Source of the DNA: a virus
DNA length: 34,315 nt
Direction: 5' to 3' (one strand)
Virus record (IMG/VR): IMGVR_UViG_3300042375_000092
Location: 1-34,315 of that record
Below, in pieces: positions 23,113 through 30,121 of the stretch. Position 1 is the first letter of the stretch. Every line of letters starts with the position of its first letter. The translations under genes were made by a program, and so were the position numbers. Below the pieces are notes generated by a model. It had not been told where the DNA came from. It made no database searches and saw only the letters and a list, made by a program, of their open reading frames with translations.

Positions 23113-23382
23113 ATGAGCAACGAAAAAAAACAAGCAATCAGATTAGGAAGCGGAAAAAAGATTAACGAAACTTTCCTAAGTTCAAGCCTATGTATTACAG
23201 ATGCACTAGAGCATTCTTATGAATACAATGGAAAGAAATATGTAAAAGTTAATATTAATATTTATGCAGAACCTGACCAGTTTGGTAAAAATGTAAAGAT
23301 AACTTTAAACGATTTTGAACCAAAAGCAAAGGTAGAACCAAAAGCGGTTAATATAAACACAAGTGAATCATTACCTTTTTAA
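23113..23382 (+). CDS. Small SSB-like protein with SSB-type C-terminal tip
   Basis: The 89-residue protein has a short beta core (AIRLGSGKKINETFLSSSLC, KYVKVNINIYAEPDQFGKNV) and a flexible Lys/Pro/Glu linker ending in SESLPF. The final aromatic residue after Leu-Pro resembles the tip of bacterial SSB (D-D-D-I-P-F) that recruits repair and replication proteins. I recall relatives in Bacteroidota phages with a more acidic tip. No other SSB gene is found in the genome, which supports a single-strand binding role; this is inference. Confidence 0.5.
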   Translation: MSNEKKQAIRLGSGKKINETFLSSSLCITDALEHSYEYNGKKYVKVNINIYAEPDQFGKNVKITLNDFEPKAKVEPKAVNINTSESLPF

Positions 23383-23654
23383 TGAAAAAATATACCAAAG
23401 AGTATTTTAAATATTTCGGATATGGTATAGAAGATTTTATTCCGTGTGAGGTATGCGGTAGTAAAGCGGTTGACATTGCTCATATAGTAGCACAATCTAA
23501 ATTTGGCAGTAAAAGAAAGGATGAGCAAGATTTAATAACTAATATTGCCGCTTTATGCAGAACTTGTCATTACGACTACGATTTTAAAAATAAATGGACA
23601 GTTGAAGAAATGACTGAAATACATTTAAACTTTTTAAAGAAAAATAAAATATGA
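23382..23654 (+). CDS. HNH endonuclease (small zinc type)
   Basis: The 90-residue protein has the zinc pairs Cys22-x2-Cys25 (PCEVCG) and Cys59-x2-Cys62 (LCRTCH). The HNH core lies between, with His34 (DIAHIVAQS), Asn54 (NIAAL) and His63 (CHYDYD). It could nick or cut DNA in packaging, recombination or as a mobile element. It starts at the stop of the SSB-like gene (TAATG) and overlaps the next by 4 nt. It has no NUMOD units, unlike the homing enzyme at 12465. Confidence 0.8.
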   Translation: MKKYTKEYFKYFGYGIEDFIPCEVCGSKAVDIAHIVAQSKFGSKRKDEQDLITNIAALCRTCHYDYDFKNKWTVEEMTEIHLNFLKKNKI

Positions 23655-23836
23655 ATTTATTAGAAGAGATTAATCAGGACTTACAAAAGCGTGAAGCCAA
23701 AGGAATTAAAACGTACGGAACCACACTAGATGATGCTAATTTAAATAAAGAAGAATTGCTAAATCATTTATACGAGGAGTTACTTGATTCAATTTTTTAT
23801 ATTAAAAAATTAATTAATGATAAGTCAAATAATTAG
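23651..23836 (+). CDS. Small MazG-like fragment
   Basis: The 61-residue product contains KTYGTTLDDANLNKEELLNH followed by LYEELLDSIFYIKKLI. The E-E-x-x-D pattern in a helix is typical of MazG/dUTPase-like nucleotide pyrophosphohydrolases, where it binds Mg. Full MazG domains are longer, so this may be a minimal version that works as a dimer or tetramer. It overlaps the methyltransferase gene by 20 nt. Confidence 0.55.
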   Translation: MNLLEEINQDLQKREAKGIKTYGTTLDDANLNKEELLNHLYEELLDSIFYIKKLINDKSNN

Positions 23837-25391
23837 TATTAATAAGTTAAAGAATAATACTGGACAAATAGAAGGACTACCTAAAAATCCAAGATTATTA
23901 AAAGATGACAAGTTTAAAAAGCTAGTTAAGTCAATTAAGGATGACCCTGAAATGTTACAATTAAGGGAAGTCATTGCTTATGAATTAAATAATGAGTTAA
24001 TAGTTATTGCAGGTAATATGAGATTAGGTGCTTGTAAAGAATTAGGAATAAAAGAAATACCTGTTAAAATACTTCCGCAAGATACATCAGTAGAAAAATT
24101 AAAAGCATATACAATTAAAGATAATTTAGGATATGGCGAATGGTCTTGGGATGACATTGCAAACGAATGGGATATGGAGCAGCTTGAAGGTTGGGGAATG
24201 GATTTACCTGTATTTGATTATAAAGAAATAGAAGCAGAAGAAGATGATTTTGATGTGCCGGATGGTGGATTAGAAACTGATATAGTAATAGGCGATTTAT
24301 TTGAGATAGGAGAGCATAGGTTATTATGCGGTGATTCAACCGATAGTGATGCAGTAGAAAAATTAATGAATGGTCAGAAGGCTGATATGGCACATAATGA
24401 CCCACCATATGGAATGAAAAAAGAAAAGGAAGGAGTATTAAATGATAATCTTAATTATAGTGATTTATTAGATTTTAATAGAGAATGGATTGGCTTACAA
24501 TTTATGCACCTTAAAGAAAGCGGGAGTTGGTATTGTTGGGGTATTGATGAACCACTTATGGATATTTATAGCGAAATATTAAAGCCATACATAGCAGAAC
24601 AAAAAGCAACATTTAGAAATTTAATTACTTGGGATAAAGGACACGGACAAGGTCAAAATTCAGATAATACAAGGAGTTATGCAATAGCAGATGAAAAATG
24701 TTTATTTGCTATGATGGGAGTGCAAGGATTTAATAATAATCAAGATAATTATTTTGATAAATGGGAATCAATAAGAGTATATTTAGAACAAGAAATAAAA
24801 AAACTAAATGAATCCGATGGCAAAATTGCAACCGCTTTAGGTTACAAAGATGGAAGAACTGTAAACCATTGGTGGAGTAAATCACAATGGAATTTTCCAA
24901 CAAAAGAAAATTATGTAGCATTAAAAGAATATAGTAAAACTAAAAACATAGATGCTTTTAAAAAGGAATACGAAGAAATTAAAAAGGAATACGAAGAAAT
25001 TAAAAAGGAATACGAAGAAATTAAAAAGGAATATTATTCAACACGAGCATATTTTAATAATATACACGATAATTTTAATAATGTTTGGAAGTTTGAAAGG
25101 CATTTGCGACAAGGAGATGAAGGAGGACACGCAACACCTAAACCAATTCCATTGTGTGAAAGAGCAATTAAATCAAGTTGCCCAGATAAAGGATTAGTTT
25201 TAGATGTATTTCTTGGTAGCGGTTCAACAATGGTAGCTGCTAATCAACTTAAACGCAAATGCTACGGTATGGAACTTGACCCTAAGTACTGCCAAGTGAT
25301 AGTAAACAGAATGCTTAAACTTGACCCAACATTGACAATTAAAAGAAATGGTATTGATGAAACACAAAAATGGTTAGATGAACAAGTGTAA
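23817..25391 (+). CDS. ParB-like domain fused to a DNA adenine/cytosine-N4 methyltransferase
   Basis: The 524-residue protein starts with a ParB/sulfiredoxin-like domain: GLPKNPRLLKDDKFKKLVKS, then VIAGNMRLGACKELGIKEIP (residues to about 110). The methyltransferase follows, with NDPPYGM (catalytic motif IV, Asp195-Tyr198) before the SAM-binding motif DVFLGSGSTM (from Asp463), the order of a beta-class enzyme. It should methylate the amino group of adenine or cytosine and could protect phage DNA from host restriction. The region between the motifs, where target recognition lies, has a run of KKEYEEI repeats encoded by a 21-nt tandem repeat. No cognate restriction enzyme is seen nearby. Confidence 0.88.
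   Translation: MISQIISINKLKNNTGQIEGLPKNPRLLKDDKFKKLVKSIKDDPEMLQLREVIAYELNNELIVIAGNMRLGACKELGIKEIPVKILPQDTSVEKLKAYTIKDNLGYGEWSWDDIANEWDMEQLEGWGMDLPVFDYKEIEAEEDDFDVPDGGLETDIVIGDLFEIGEHRLLCGDSTDSDAVEKLMNGQKADMAHNDPPYGMKKEKEGVLNDNLNYSDLLDFNREWIGLQFMHLKESGSWYCWGIDEPLMDIYSEILKPYIAEQKATFRNLITWDKGHGQGQNSDNTRSYAIADEKCLFAMMGVQGFNNNQDNYFDKWESIRVYLEQEIKKLNESDGKIATALGYKDGRTVNHWWSKSQWNFPTKENYVALKEYSKTKNIDAFKKEYEEIKKEYEEIKKEYEEIKKEYYSTRAYFNNIHDNFNNVWKFERHLRQGDEGGHATPKPIPLCERAIKSSCPDKGLVLDVFLGSGSTMVAANQLKRKCYGMELDPKYCQVIVNRMLKLDPTLTIKRNGIDETQKWLDEQV
24960..25034. repeat. 21-nt tandem repeat inside the methyltransferase gene
   Basis: Three perfect 21-nt copies (24960-24980, 24981-25001, 25002-25022) and a partial fourth (to 25034) encode KKEYEEI heptads. 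Gain or loss of a unit keeps the frame and alters the length of a helical segment by seven residues. Confidence 0.92.
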
Positions 25392-25890
25392 TGATATAGT
25401 ACTGGAGATATATAACCATCCTGACCTAATAAAAGCAATAGGCAAAACAAAGCCGGAATCAATACAAGACGATTTAAGGCAAGAAATAGCAGTTAGCTTA
25501 CTACTTCAGCCTTGTGATAAGATAGCAGCTTTATTTGCTTCTAATAACTTATTAAGGTATGCAATTAAGATATGTTGGTTTATGGCTACTTCTAAGACAT
25601 CAGAATTCTATTATAAGTATAAAAAAAGTGATTTATTAAAGGCAGTTGAGTATTTTAATTCTCAATTAGATTTACCTACAATCCCTGAGAGTTTAGCAGA
25701 AGAGGCAACAAAAGCGCTAACAAAAAATAACATAGACATTGAAACCGACCACGAGATAAGAATTTTTAATAAATACGTAGAACTAGGAAGCAATAGAAAA
25801 GTAGCAGAGTATTACGGAATACCAGTTAACCACGTTTGCAATATTACTAACAAAGTAAAAAAAGAACTAAAATGTATTTTACTACAATGA
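25378..25890 (+). CDS. Sigma-factor-like / HTH transcription protein
   Basis: The 170-residue protein has an N-terminal part like small phage sigma-type proteins (IYNHPDLIKAIGKTKPESIQ followed by DDLRQEIAVSLLL). The C-terminal HTH (VELGSNRKVAEYYGIPVNHV, NKVKKELK) resembles sigma region 4. A phage-encoded factor that turns host RNA polymerase to late genes would explain why host-type promoters are not obvious before the structural block. It overlaps the methyltransferase by 14 nt and the next gene by 19 nt. The family is recalled rather than verified, and the sigma region 2 contacts are unclear. Confidence 0.6.
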   Translation: MNKCNDIVLEIYNHPDLIKAIGKTKPESIQDDLRQEIAVSLLLQPCDKIAALFASNNLLRYAIKICWFMATSKTSEFYYKYKKSDLLKAVEYFNSQLDLPTIPESLAEEATKALTKNNIDIETDHEIRIFNKYVELGSNRKVAEYYGIPVNHVCNITNKVKKELKCILLQ

Positions 25891-26123
25891 TAACTACAAT
25901 AGCAGCATTTACCTTTGCTTATTATTTTATTAATGTATTTAATGGGCATATCATACTAAAGCGCATATTCAAAATCCCTTTAATTAAAAGACTAAGACCC
26001 TTTGACTGTATTCAATGTCTAACGGTATGGAGTGCTGTATTATTTAGTTTTCTACCAATACATACAGTAGAACTAATAGCAATAATATTCGGAGCAGGAT
26101 TTATATCAATTAAGATTAAATGA
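25872..26123 (+). CDS. Small membrane protein with CxxC motif
   Basis: The 83-residue product has an N-terminal membrane helix (MITTIAAFTFAYYFINVF), a basic middle (LKRIFKIPLIKRLRPF), FDCIQCLTVWSAVLFSFL with a Cys-x2-Cys pair, and a last hydrophobic stretch (VELIAIIFGAGFISI). The F-C-x-x-C-x-x-x-W pattern resembles small DUF1360-like membrane proteins found in many bacteria and phages, with no known role. It starts inside the sigma-like gene and overlaps the glycosyltransferase by 4 nt. A membrane partner of that enzyme is one possibility. Confidence 0.6.
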   Translation: MYFTTMITTIAAFTFAYYFINVFNGHIILKRIFKIPLIKRLRPFDCIQCLTVWSAVLFSFLPIHTVELIAIIFGAGFISIKIK

Positions 26124-27115
26124 ACATAATCGGAGTAACACATAAAGAATCAGGCTGCGGATATCATAGAGTAATGTTACCACTTGCTTTTATGAATGAT
26201 ATTAAAGGCTATGTAACCAATTATATAACAGAAGATAAGACCGATGATTGGGATATTTTACTGTATAATAGGATATGCCAATACGATTTAAATTGGAGCA
26301 AAACTAAGGAATTACTTGGATGTCAAGTAGTTATGGATATTGATGACCATTGGCAACTACCACTTAACCATCTTTATTATAATACTTACCAGGATATAGC
26401 TGAAAGGATTGAAAGGAATTTAATGCAGGCAGATTTAGTTACGGTTACCAATTCTAATTTATTGAATAAAGTAAAGCAGTTTAATGATAATGTAATTGTA
26501 ATGCCTAATGCCTTACCCTATGGATTAAATCAGTTTAATGATACTAGAGTTAAGTCAGATAAGGTAAGATTGTTTTGGTGTGGGAGCATAAGCCACGATA
26601 ATGATATTAAGATATTGAAAGAGCCATTAAAAAGGTTACAAGGTAGAAAGGATATTCAAATGGTAATGGGTGGATATAACGATAGCGATGCTTATACTAA
26701 GTCAATATGGGATAAAATGTTCTCTATGTTTACTGGTAATTTGCCATCAATCAAATTACATTCAGCTAGTCCTACTCAGTATATGGATATGTACAACTTT
26801 GCAGATATTGTATTAATACCTTTAGAAGATTCAGAATGGCACGCTTGCAAAAGCAATTTAAAAATATTAGAAGCAGCAGCAAAAAGATTGCCGGTCATTT
26901 GTTCAAACGTAGCACCTTATAATATGGATGTAGATGCACCTGTATTATGGGTAAACAATCAAAAGGACTGGTTTAGGTATATTAATTTATTAACTAACAA
27001 CCCAAGCCTAAGGGAAAATTTAGGCAACGAACTATATGCGTGGGCGTCCAAAAGGTACAACTTCAAAGAAATTAATCAGCAACGATACGATGCCTACAAA
27101 AGCATTATTAGTTGA
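26120..27115 (+). CDS. Glycosyltransferase (GT-B fold, GT4-like)
   Basis: The 331-residue protein shows a GT-B layout. The N-terminal part has MNIIGVTHKESGCGYHRVML and DWDILLYNRICQ. The linker region has VVMDIDDHWQLP, TVTNSNLLNKVK and VIVMPNALPYG. The C-terminal donor domain has RLFWCGSISHDNDIKIL, YNFADIVLIPLEDSEWHACK and NLKILEAAAKRLPVICSNV, close to GT4 patterns. It could add sugar to phage DNA, a phage protein or the host surface. The substrate is unknown. Neighbouring membrane and methyltransferase genes give no firm answer. Its last 80 nt also encode the start of the next gene. Confidence 0.82.
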   Translation: MNIIGVTHKESGCGYHRVMLPLAFMNDIKGYVTNYITEDKTDDWDILLYNRICQYDLNWSKTKELLGCQVVMDIDDHWQLPLNHLYYNTYQDIAERIERNLMQADLVTVTNSNLLNKVKQFNDNVIVMPNALPYGLNQFNDTRVKSDKVRLFWCGSISHDNDIKILKEPLKRLQGRKDIQMVMGGYNDSDAYTKSIWDKMFSMFTGNLPSIKLHSASPTQYMDMYNFADIVLIPLEDSEWHACKSNLKILEAAAKRLPVICSNVAPYNMDVDAPVLWVNNQKDWFRYINLLTNNPSLRENLGNELYAWASKRYNFKEINQQRYDAYKSIIS

Positions 27116-27329
27116 GAAAGAAACAAATGCAATATTTGATAAGCATAGGCATTACTATGACTTCTACCATAGGACAGGGGAGATAGTAAACTTTCATCAC
27201 GATGTACAAATAGAACTACTAAATGAATATCGTAGAGTAAAGGATGCTTATTATCATTATAATAATAATTGTAATGTTTGCGTAATTGATTTTTTAAACT
27301 TAATATATAGATGGTATGATAACAACTAA
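27036..27329 (+). CDS. Small AT-hook-type protein overlapping the glycosyltransferase
   Basis: From ATG 27036 the 97-residue product starts MRGRPKGTTSKK, an AT-hook-like minor-groove motif. It continues with a helical part (YYDFYHRTGEIVNFHHDVQI) and a Cys pair (NNCNVCVIDF). The first 80 nt overlap the glycosyltransferase in another frame. A second start at ATG 27090 (MPTKALLVEK) would remove the AT-hook and leave an overlap of 26 nt. The arginine-glycine opening is typical of small phage DNA-binding proteins, so the long start is favoured. It overlaps the next gene by 14 nt. No function is known. Confidence 0.6.
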   Translation: MRGRPKGTTSKKLISNDTMPTKALLVEKETNAIFDKHRHYYDFYHRTGEIVNFHHDVQIELLNEYRRVKDAYYHYNNNCNVCVIDFLNLIYRWYDNN

Positions 27330-27846
27330 AGAATTCCTAGAGAAAGAATTGGAGTGGGGAATAAGTTTTGCTAATCCTAGTTTTAAGAATCTAGCAAGTG
27401 TAACGGCAAAGCAATTTACAGAGTTACCAATTAAAACAGTAATGGACTTTGGTGCAGGTACTGGTGTTTATTCTGATGCCTTTCATAATGAGGGATATGA
27501 AACCTTTGTTTATGAAATATGGGATGAGCATAAGGTTTATATAAAAGAGAATGCGCCACATTTGAATATCATTGATAAGCCTATTACAACCGATTTAATG
27601 GCATTCATTGAAGTAGCGGAGCATATGACCGATAAAGAGATTTTAAGCCTATTTAAGAGCGTTAAACCTACATATGTACTATTTAGTTCAACGAGTGAGA
27701 AAACAGACTACGACGAACAATGGGGACACATAAACGTAAAGCCACAAGCTGAATGGGTAGCAATGTTTAAAAAGATGGGTTATGAATTAGACAGGCATTT
27801 ATTTAACCCTACATCTTGGAGTAAATTATTTAAACTATGTCTTTAG
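27316..27846 (+). CDS. Class I SAM-dependent methyltransferase
   Basis: The 176-residue protein has a SAM-binding loop TVMDFGAGTGVYSDAF (Asp44 and Gly45-50 region) followed by YETFVYEIWDEH. Motif IV-like AFIEVAEHMTDKEIL and the late strand TYVLFSSTSEKTDYDEQWGH fit the small methyltransferases that modify sugars or small molecules. The absence of a DPPY motif argues against DNA amino methylation. It lies one gene behind the glycosyltransferase, so the two may work on the same glycan. It overlaps the small terminase gene by 10 nt. Confidence 0.75.
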   Translation: MITTKEFLEKELEWGISFANPSFKNLASVTAKQFTELPIKTVMDFGAGTGVYSDAFHNEGYETFVYEIWDEHKVYIKENAPHLNIIDKPITTDLMAFIEVAEHMTDKEILSLFKSVKPTYVLFSSTSEKTDYDEQWGHINVKPQAEWVAMFKKMGYELDRHLFNPTSWSKLFKLCL

Positions 27847-28220
27847 AGAAACAACCACACGGAGGATATTTAAATAGATATGAGAAAGGTGCAGCCTGGA
27901 AAGGTAACCGTAATGGTAGACCTAGAAAGTATATAACCGAACTTGCACCACACGGATATAAGAATGCTCAGGTAATGGATTGCATTCAGGTATTAATGGC
28001 AATGACAGTTGAAGAACTTAAAGCGGTATGGGACAACAAAGAAAGCACGATACTAGAAAAGACTTTGGCTAATGCTTTAATTAAGTCAATGGCTAAAGGT
28101 TCATTGTATTCCGTAGATACTTTACTGAGTAGAGTATATGGTAAGCCAAAAGAAACAACTGCAGTTACCCAAGATTCAAAAATAGAAGTAGTATTTGTTA
28201 AAGGCAAAACTATATTATGA
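27837..28220 (+). CDS. terS: Terminase small subunit
   Basis: The 127-residue protein has the opening of DUF5681-like small terminases (YEKGAAWKGNRNGRPRKY) and helices with LAPHGYKNAQVMDCIQVLMA. A further helical part (LEKTLANALIKSMAKGSLYS) and GKPKETTAVTQDSKIEVVFV at the end match many Bacteroidota phage proteins placed before terL. It recognises the phage DNA for packaging. It overlaps terL by 4 nt. Confidence 0.75.
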   Translation: MSLEKQPHGGYLNRYEKGAAWKGNRNGRPRKYITELAPHGYKNAQVMDCIQVLMAMTVEELKAVWDNKESTILEKTLANALIKSMAKGSLYSVDTLLSRVYGKPKETTAVTQDSKIEVVFVKGKTIL

Positions 28221-29371
28221 TTATCGAACTACCGGAAGCGCATATTAACCAAACTAAAATACTTGAATCAACTGCAAGGTTTAGGGTTGTTATGTGCGGA
28301 AGGAGATTTGGTAAATCAGAACTTTCACAAGTAGAGATTATAAGCAATGCACTTCAGGGAATGAATGTGGCATATATTACACCTACCTATAAACTAGCAA
28401 AAACATTCTTTGATAAATTAATTGAATGCGTACCTTTTGAAAATAACAAAAGCGATTTAGTGATACACTTTCCTAATATGGGAACTGTTGAATTTTTTAC
28501 AGGAGAAAGGCTAGATAACTTAAGAGGTCGTAAATTTCATTTGGTAGTTATAGATGAAGCTAGTTTTATTTCAGACTTACAAGATGGATGGCTAAATTCA
28601 ATTAGACCTACTTTAACAGACTATCAAGGTAGAGCGTTATTCCTATCTACTCCTAGAGGTAAGAATTATTTTTATTCCCTTTATATGAAAGGCGGTCAAA
28701 GAGATTGGGAGAGTTTTAAATTTACTACCTACGACAATCCGTACATTAAGACTTCAGAGATTAACGATGCAAAAGCGCAATTACCAAAAGCAGTATTTGA
28801 ACAGGAGTATATGGCTAATCCTATGGAGAATGCAGCCAACCCATTTGGTGCTGAACATATTAACAAGTGTACTTGCAATTTAAGTTTAAATGAACCTATG
28901 TTTTATGGAATAGATTTAGCAAAGTCTTTTGACTGGACTGTCATAATAGGATTAGATAGTGAAGGTAAAGTTTGCTACTTTGAAAGATTCCAAAAGGATT
29001 GGTTGCAAACAAAAGAAACTATAAAACAGATACGAAAGCATAAACATATTTTTATAGATAGTACAGGAGTAGGCGATGCAATAGTTGAGGACTTACAAAA
29101 GCACTTCAATGATATGACCGGCTTTAAATATACATCAACCAGTAAGCAGCAGCTAATGGAAAGCCTTGCTTCATCAATCCATAAAAAAGAAATAGGATTT
29201 CCTGAAGGAGCAATTAAAGATGAATTAGAAATATTTGAATATCTATTTACTTCAACAGGGGTAAGGTATTCAGCACCATCAGGATTTCACGATGACTGTG
29301 TAAATGCTTTGGCTTTAGCTAATAAATGCCGGATTGAGAACAGAGGAAGCGGTCAATACCACTTCATTTAA
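28217..29371 (+). CDS. terL: Terminase large subunit (ATPase and nuclease)
   Basis: The 384-residue protein drives DNA packaging into the head. The ATPase has a Walker A-type loop GRRFGKS (residues 28-34), Walker B LVVIDEAS with Asp113 and Glu114, and the coupling motif LSTPRGKN. The RNase-H-like nuclease has FYGIDLAKSFDWT (Asp233), HIFIDSTGVGD (Asp281) and FHDDCVNALALA with Asp near 361. It is short but complete. It is followed by a 31-nt gap and then the tail-assembly chaperone, not the portal as in most siphoviruses. Confidence 0.95.
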   Translation: MIIELPEAHINQTKILESTARFRVVMCGRRFGKSELSQVEIISNALQGMNVAYITPTYKLAKTFFDKLIECVPFENNKSDLVIHFPNMGTVEFFTGERLDNLRGRKFHLVVIDEASFISDLQDGWLNSIRPTLTDYQGRALFLSTPRGKNYFYSLYMKGGQRDWESFKFTTYDNPYIKTSEINDAKAQLPKAVFEQEYMANPMENAANPFGAEHINKCTCNLSLNEPMFYGIDLAKSFDWTVIIGLDSEGKVCYFERFQKDWLQTKETIKQIRKHKHIFIDSTGVGDAIVEDLQKHFNDMTGFKYTSTSKQQLMESLASSIHKKEIGFPEGAIKDELEIFEYLFTSTGVRYSAPSGFHDDCVNALALANKCRIENRGSGQYHFI

Positions 29372-29402
29372 TTACATTTTTCAAAAACTTATATAATAGA
29401 TT

Positions 29403-30044
29403 ATGACAATTAAGCAATTTCAAGAGTTGTACTATGTGGCTACTTCTGAAGATATGGACTTTGATAAGTCTATAAAGATGGTCGGAATTGTTACAGGCAA
29501 AACACCTGAACAAGTAGAGAGGATGTCAATGATAAAATTTAATTTCTTATGTGGTATGGTACATAGGCAATTTAAAATATTTGAGAAAGATTTAATGAAG
29601 GGTAAACCTAAAAAAATTGTAAGGGTAGGAAAGCGATTTTATAGAATTAACTATGATGTAACAAAATGTAAATCAAGCACTTATGTAGAGGTATCAACCT
29701 TTAGTACTGACATCATTCAGAACTTACATAAGATAATGGCTTCAATAGTTACACCAGTTAAATTCAAGTGGGGTAAATGGGTAGAACACGAAGAATTAGC
29801 AAGTGATTTAGAACAGATGGATTTTGAGGTTGCATATCACGCAGCGGTTTTTTTTTACACTTTATTCAACGCATCAATGCAGGTTATCCAGCCTTATTTG
29901 GTAAACGAGATGATAAAGAAGGGGATAGCGAAGGAGAAAGCGGAGAAGATACTGATGAATTCACAAAGCATTTTGGATGGCTTTACAATGCCAAGATGGT
30001 CGCAGACTTCGAGGGAATACCTGTTGAATCGGTTTGGAATTTAA
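29403..30044 (+). CDS. Tail assembly chaperone (G-type, 0-frame product)
   Basis: The 213-residue protein starts MTIKQFQELYYVATSEDMDF and contains KMVGIVTGKTPEQVERMSMI, TFSTDIIQNLHKIMAS and AYHAAVFFYTLFNASMQVI, a family I associate with Bacteroidota phage tail assembly. It ends GFTMPRWSQTSREYLLNRFG. It lies upstream of the tape measure, with only gp10-like and baseplate-type genes between. A run of nine T (29848-29856) sits at codons 149-152, from which a -1 frame is open for 88 codons to 30121 (see the GT product). Both frames in the overlap look coding. Confidence 0.65.
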   Translation: MTIKQFQELYYVATSEDMDFDKSIKMVGIVTGKTPEQVERMSMIKFNFLCGMVHRQFKIFEKDLMKGKPKKIVRVGKRFYRINYDVTKCKSSTYVEVSTFSTDIIQNLHKIMASIVTPVKFKWGKWVEHEELASDLEQMDFEVAYHAAVFFYTLFNASMQVIQPYLVNEMIKKGIAKEKAEKILMNSQSILDGFTMPRWSQTSREYLLNRFGI

Positions 30045-30121
30045 AAGTAATTCATTTTTTAAATGACCTACTTTATTTAAAATTAAAAATAGAAAATGAG
30101 CATAGGCAAAAGTCAAATTGA
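29403..30121 (+). CDS. Tail assembly chaperone, -1 frameshift (GT-type) product
   Basis: Reading 0-frame to Phe151 and slipping back one base on TTTTTTT (29849-29855) joins 151 residues to an 88-residue -1 frame that starts LHFIQRINAG and ends at TGA 30119-30121, for a product of 239 residues. The new end has an acidic Gly/Ser/Glu linker (GKRDDKEGDSEGESGEDT) and then KHFGWLYNAKMVADFEGIPV and WNLKVIHFLNDLLYLKLK, a well-formed amphipathic pattern with no ATG near its start. It overlaps the next gene by 26 nt, in keeping with the genome's compact style. The G/GT arrangement is the hallmark of siphophage tail chaperones. Without this frame the gene would be followed by an unusual 51-nt gap. Confidence 0.6.
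29848..29856 (+). promoter_or_regulatory. T9 slippery tract, candidate -1 frameshift site
   Basis: In 0-frame the site reads GTT TTT TTT TAC; the heptamer T-TTT-TTT (29849-29855) fits X-XXY-YYZ. Slippage gives TTA CAC next. Polymerase slippage on T9 could have the same effect. Confidence 0.6.

Noticed and set aside
24952-25197. 81-codon + frame with KLKRNT repeats inside the methyltransferase
   Set aside because: It is the alternative frame of the 21-nt tandem repeat; repeats stay open in several frames by chance, and the surrounding methyltransferase frame has clear motifs.
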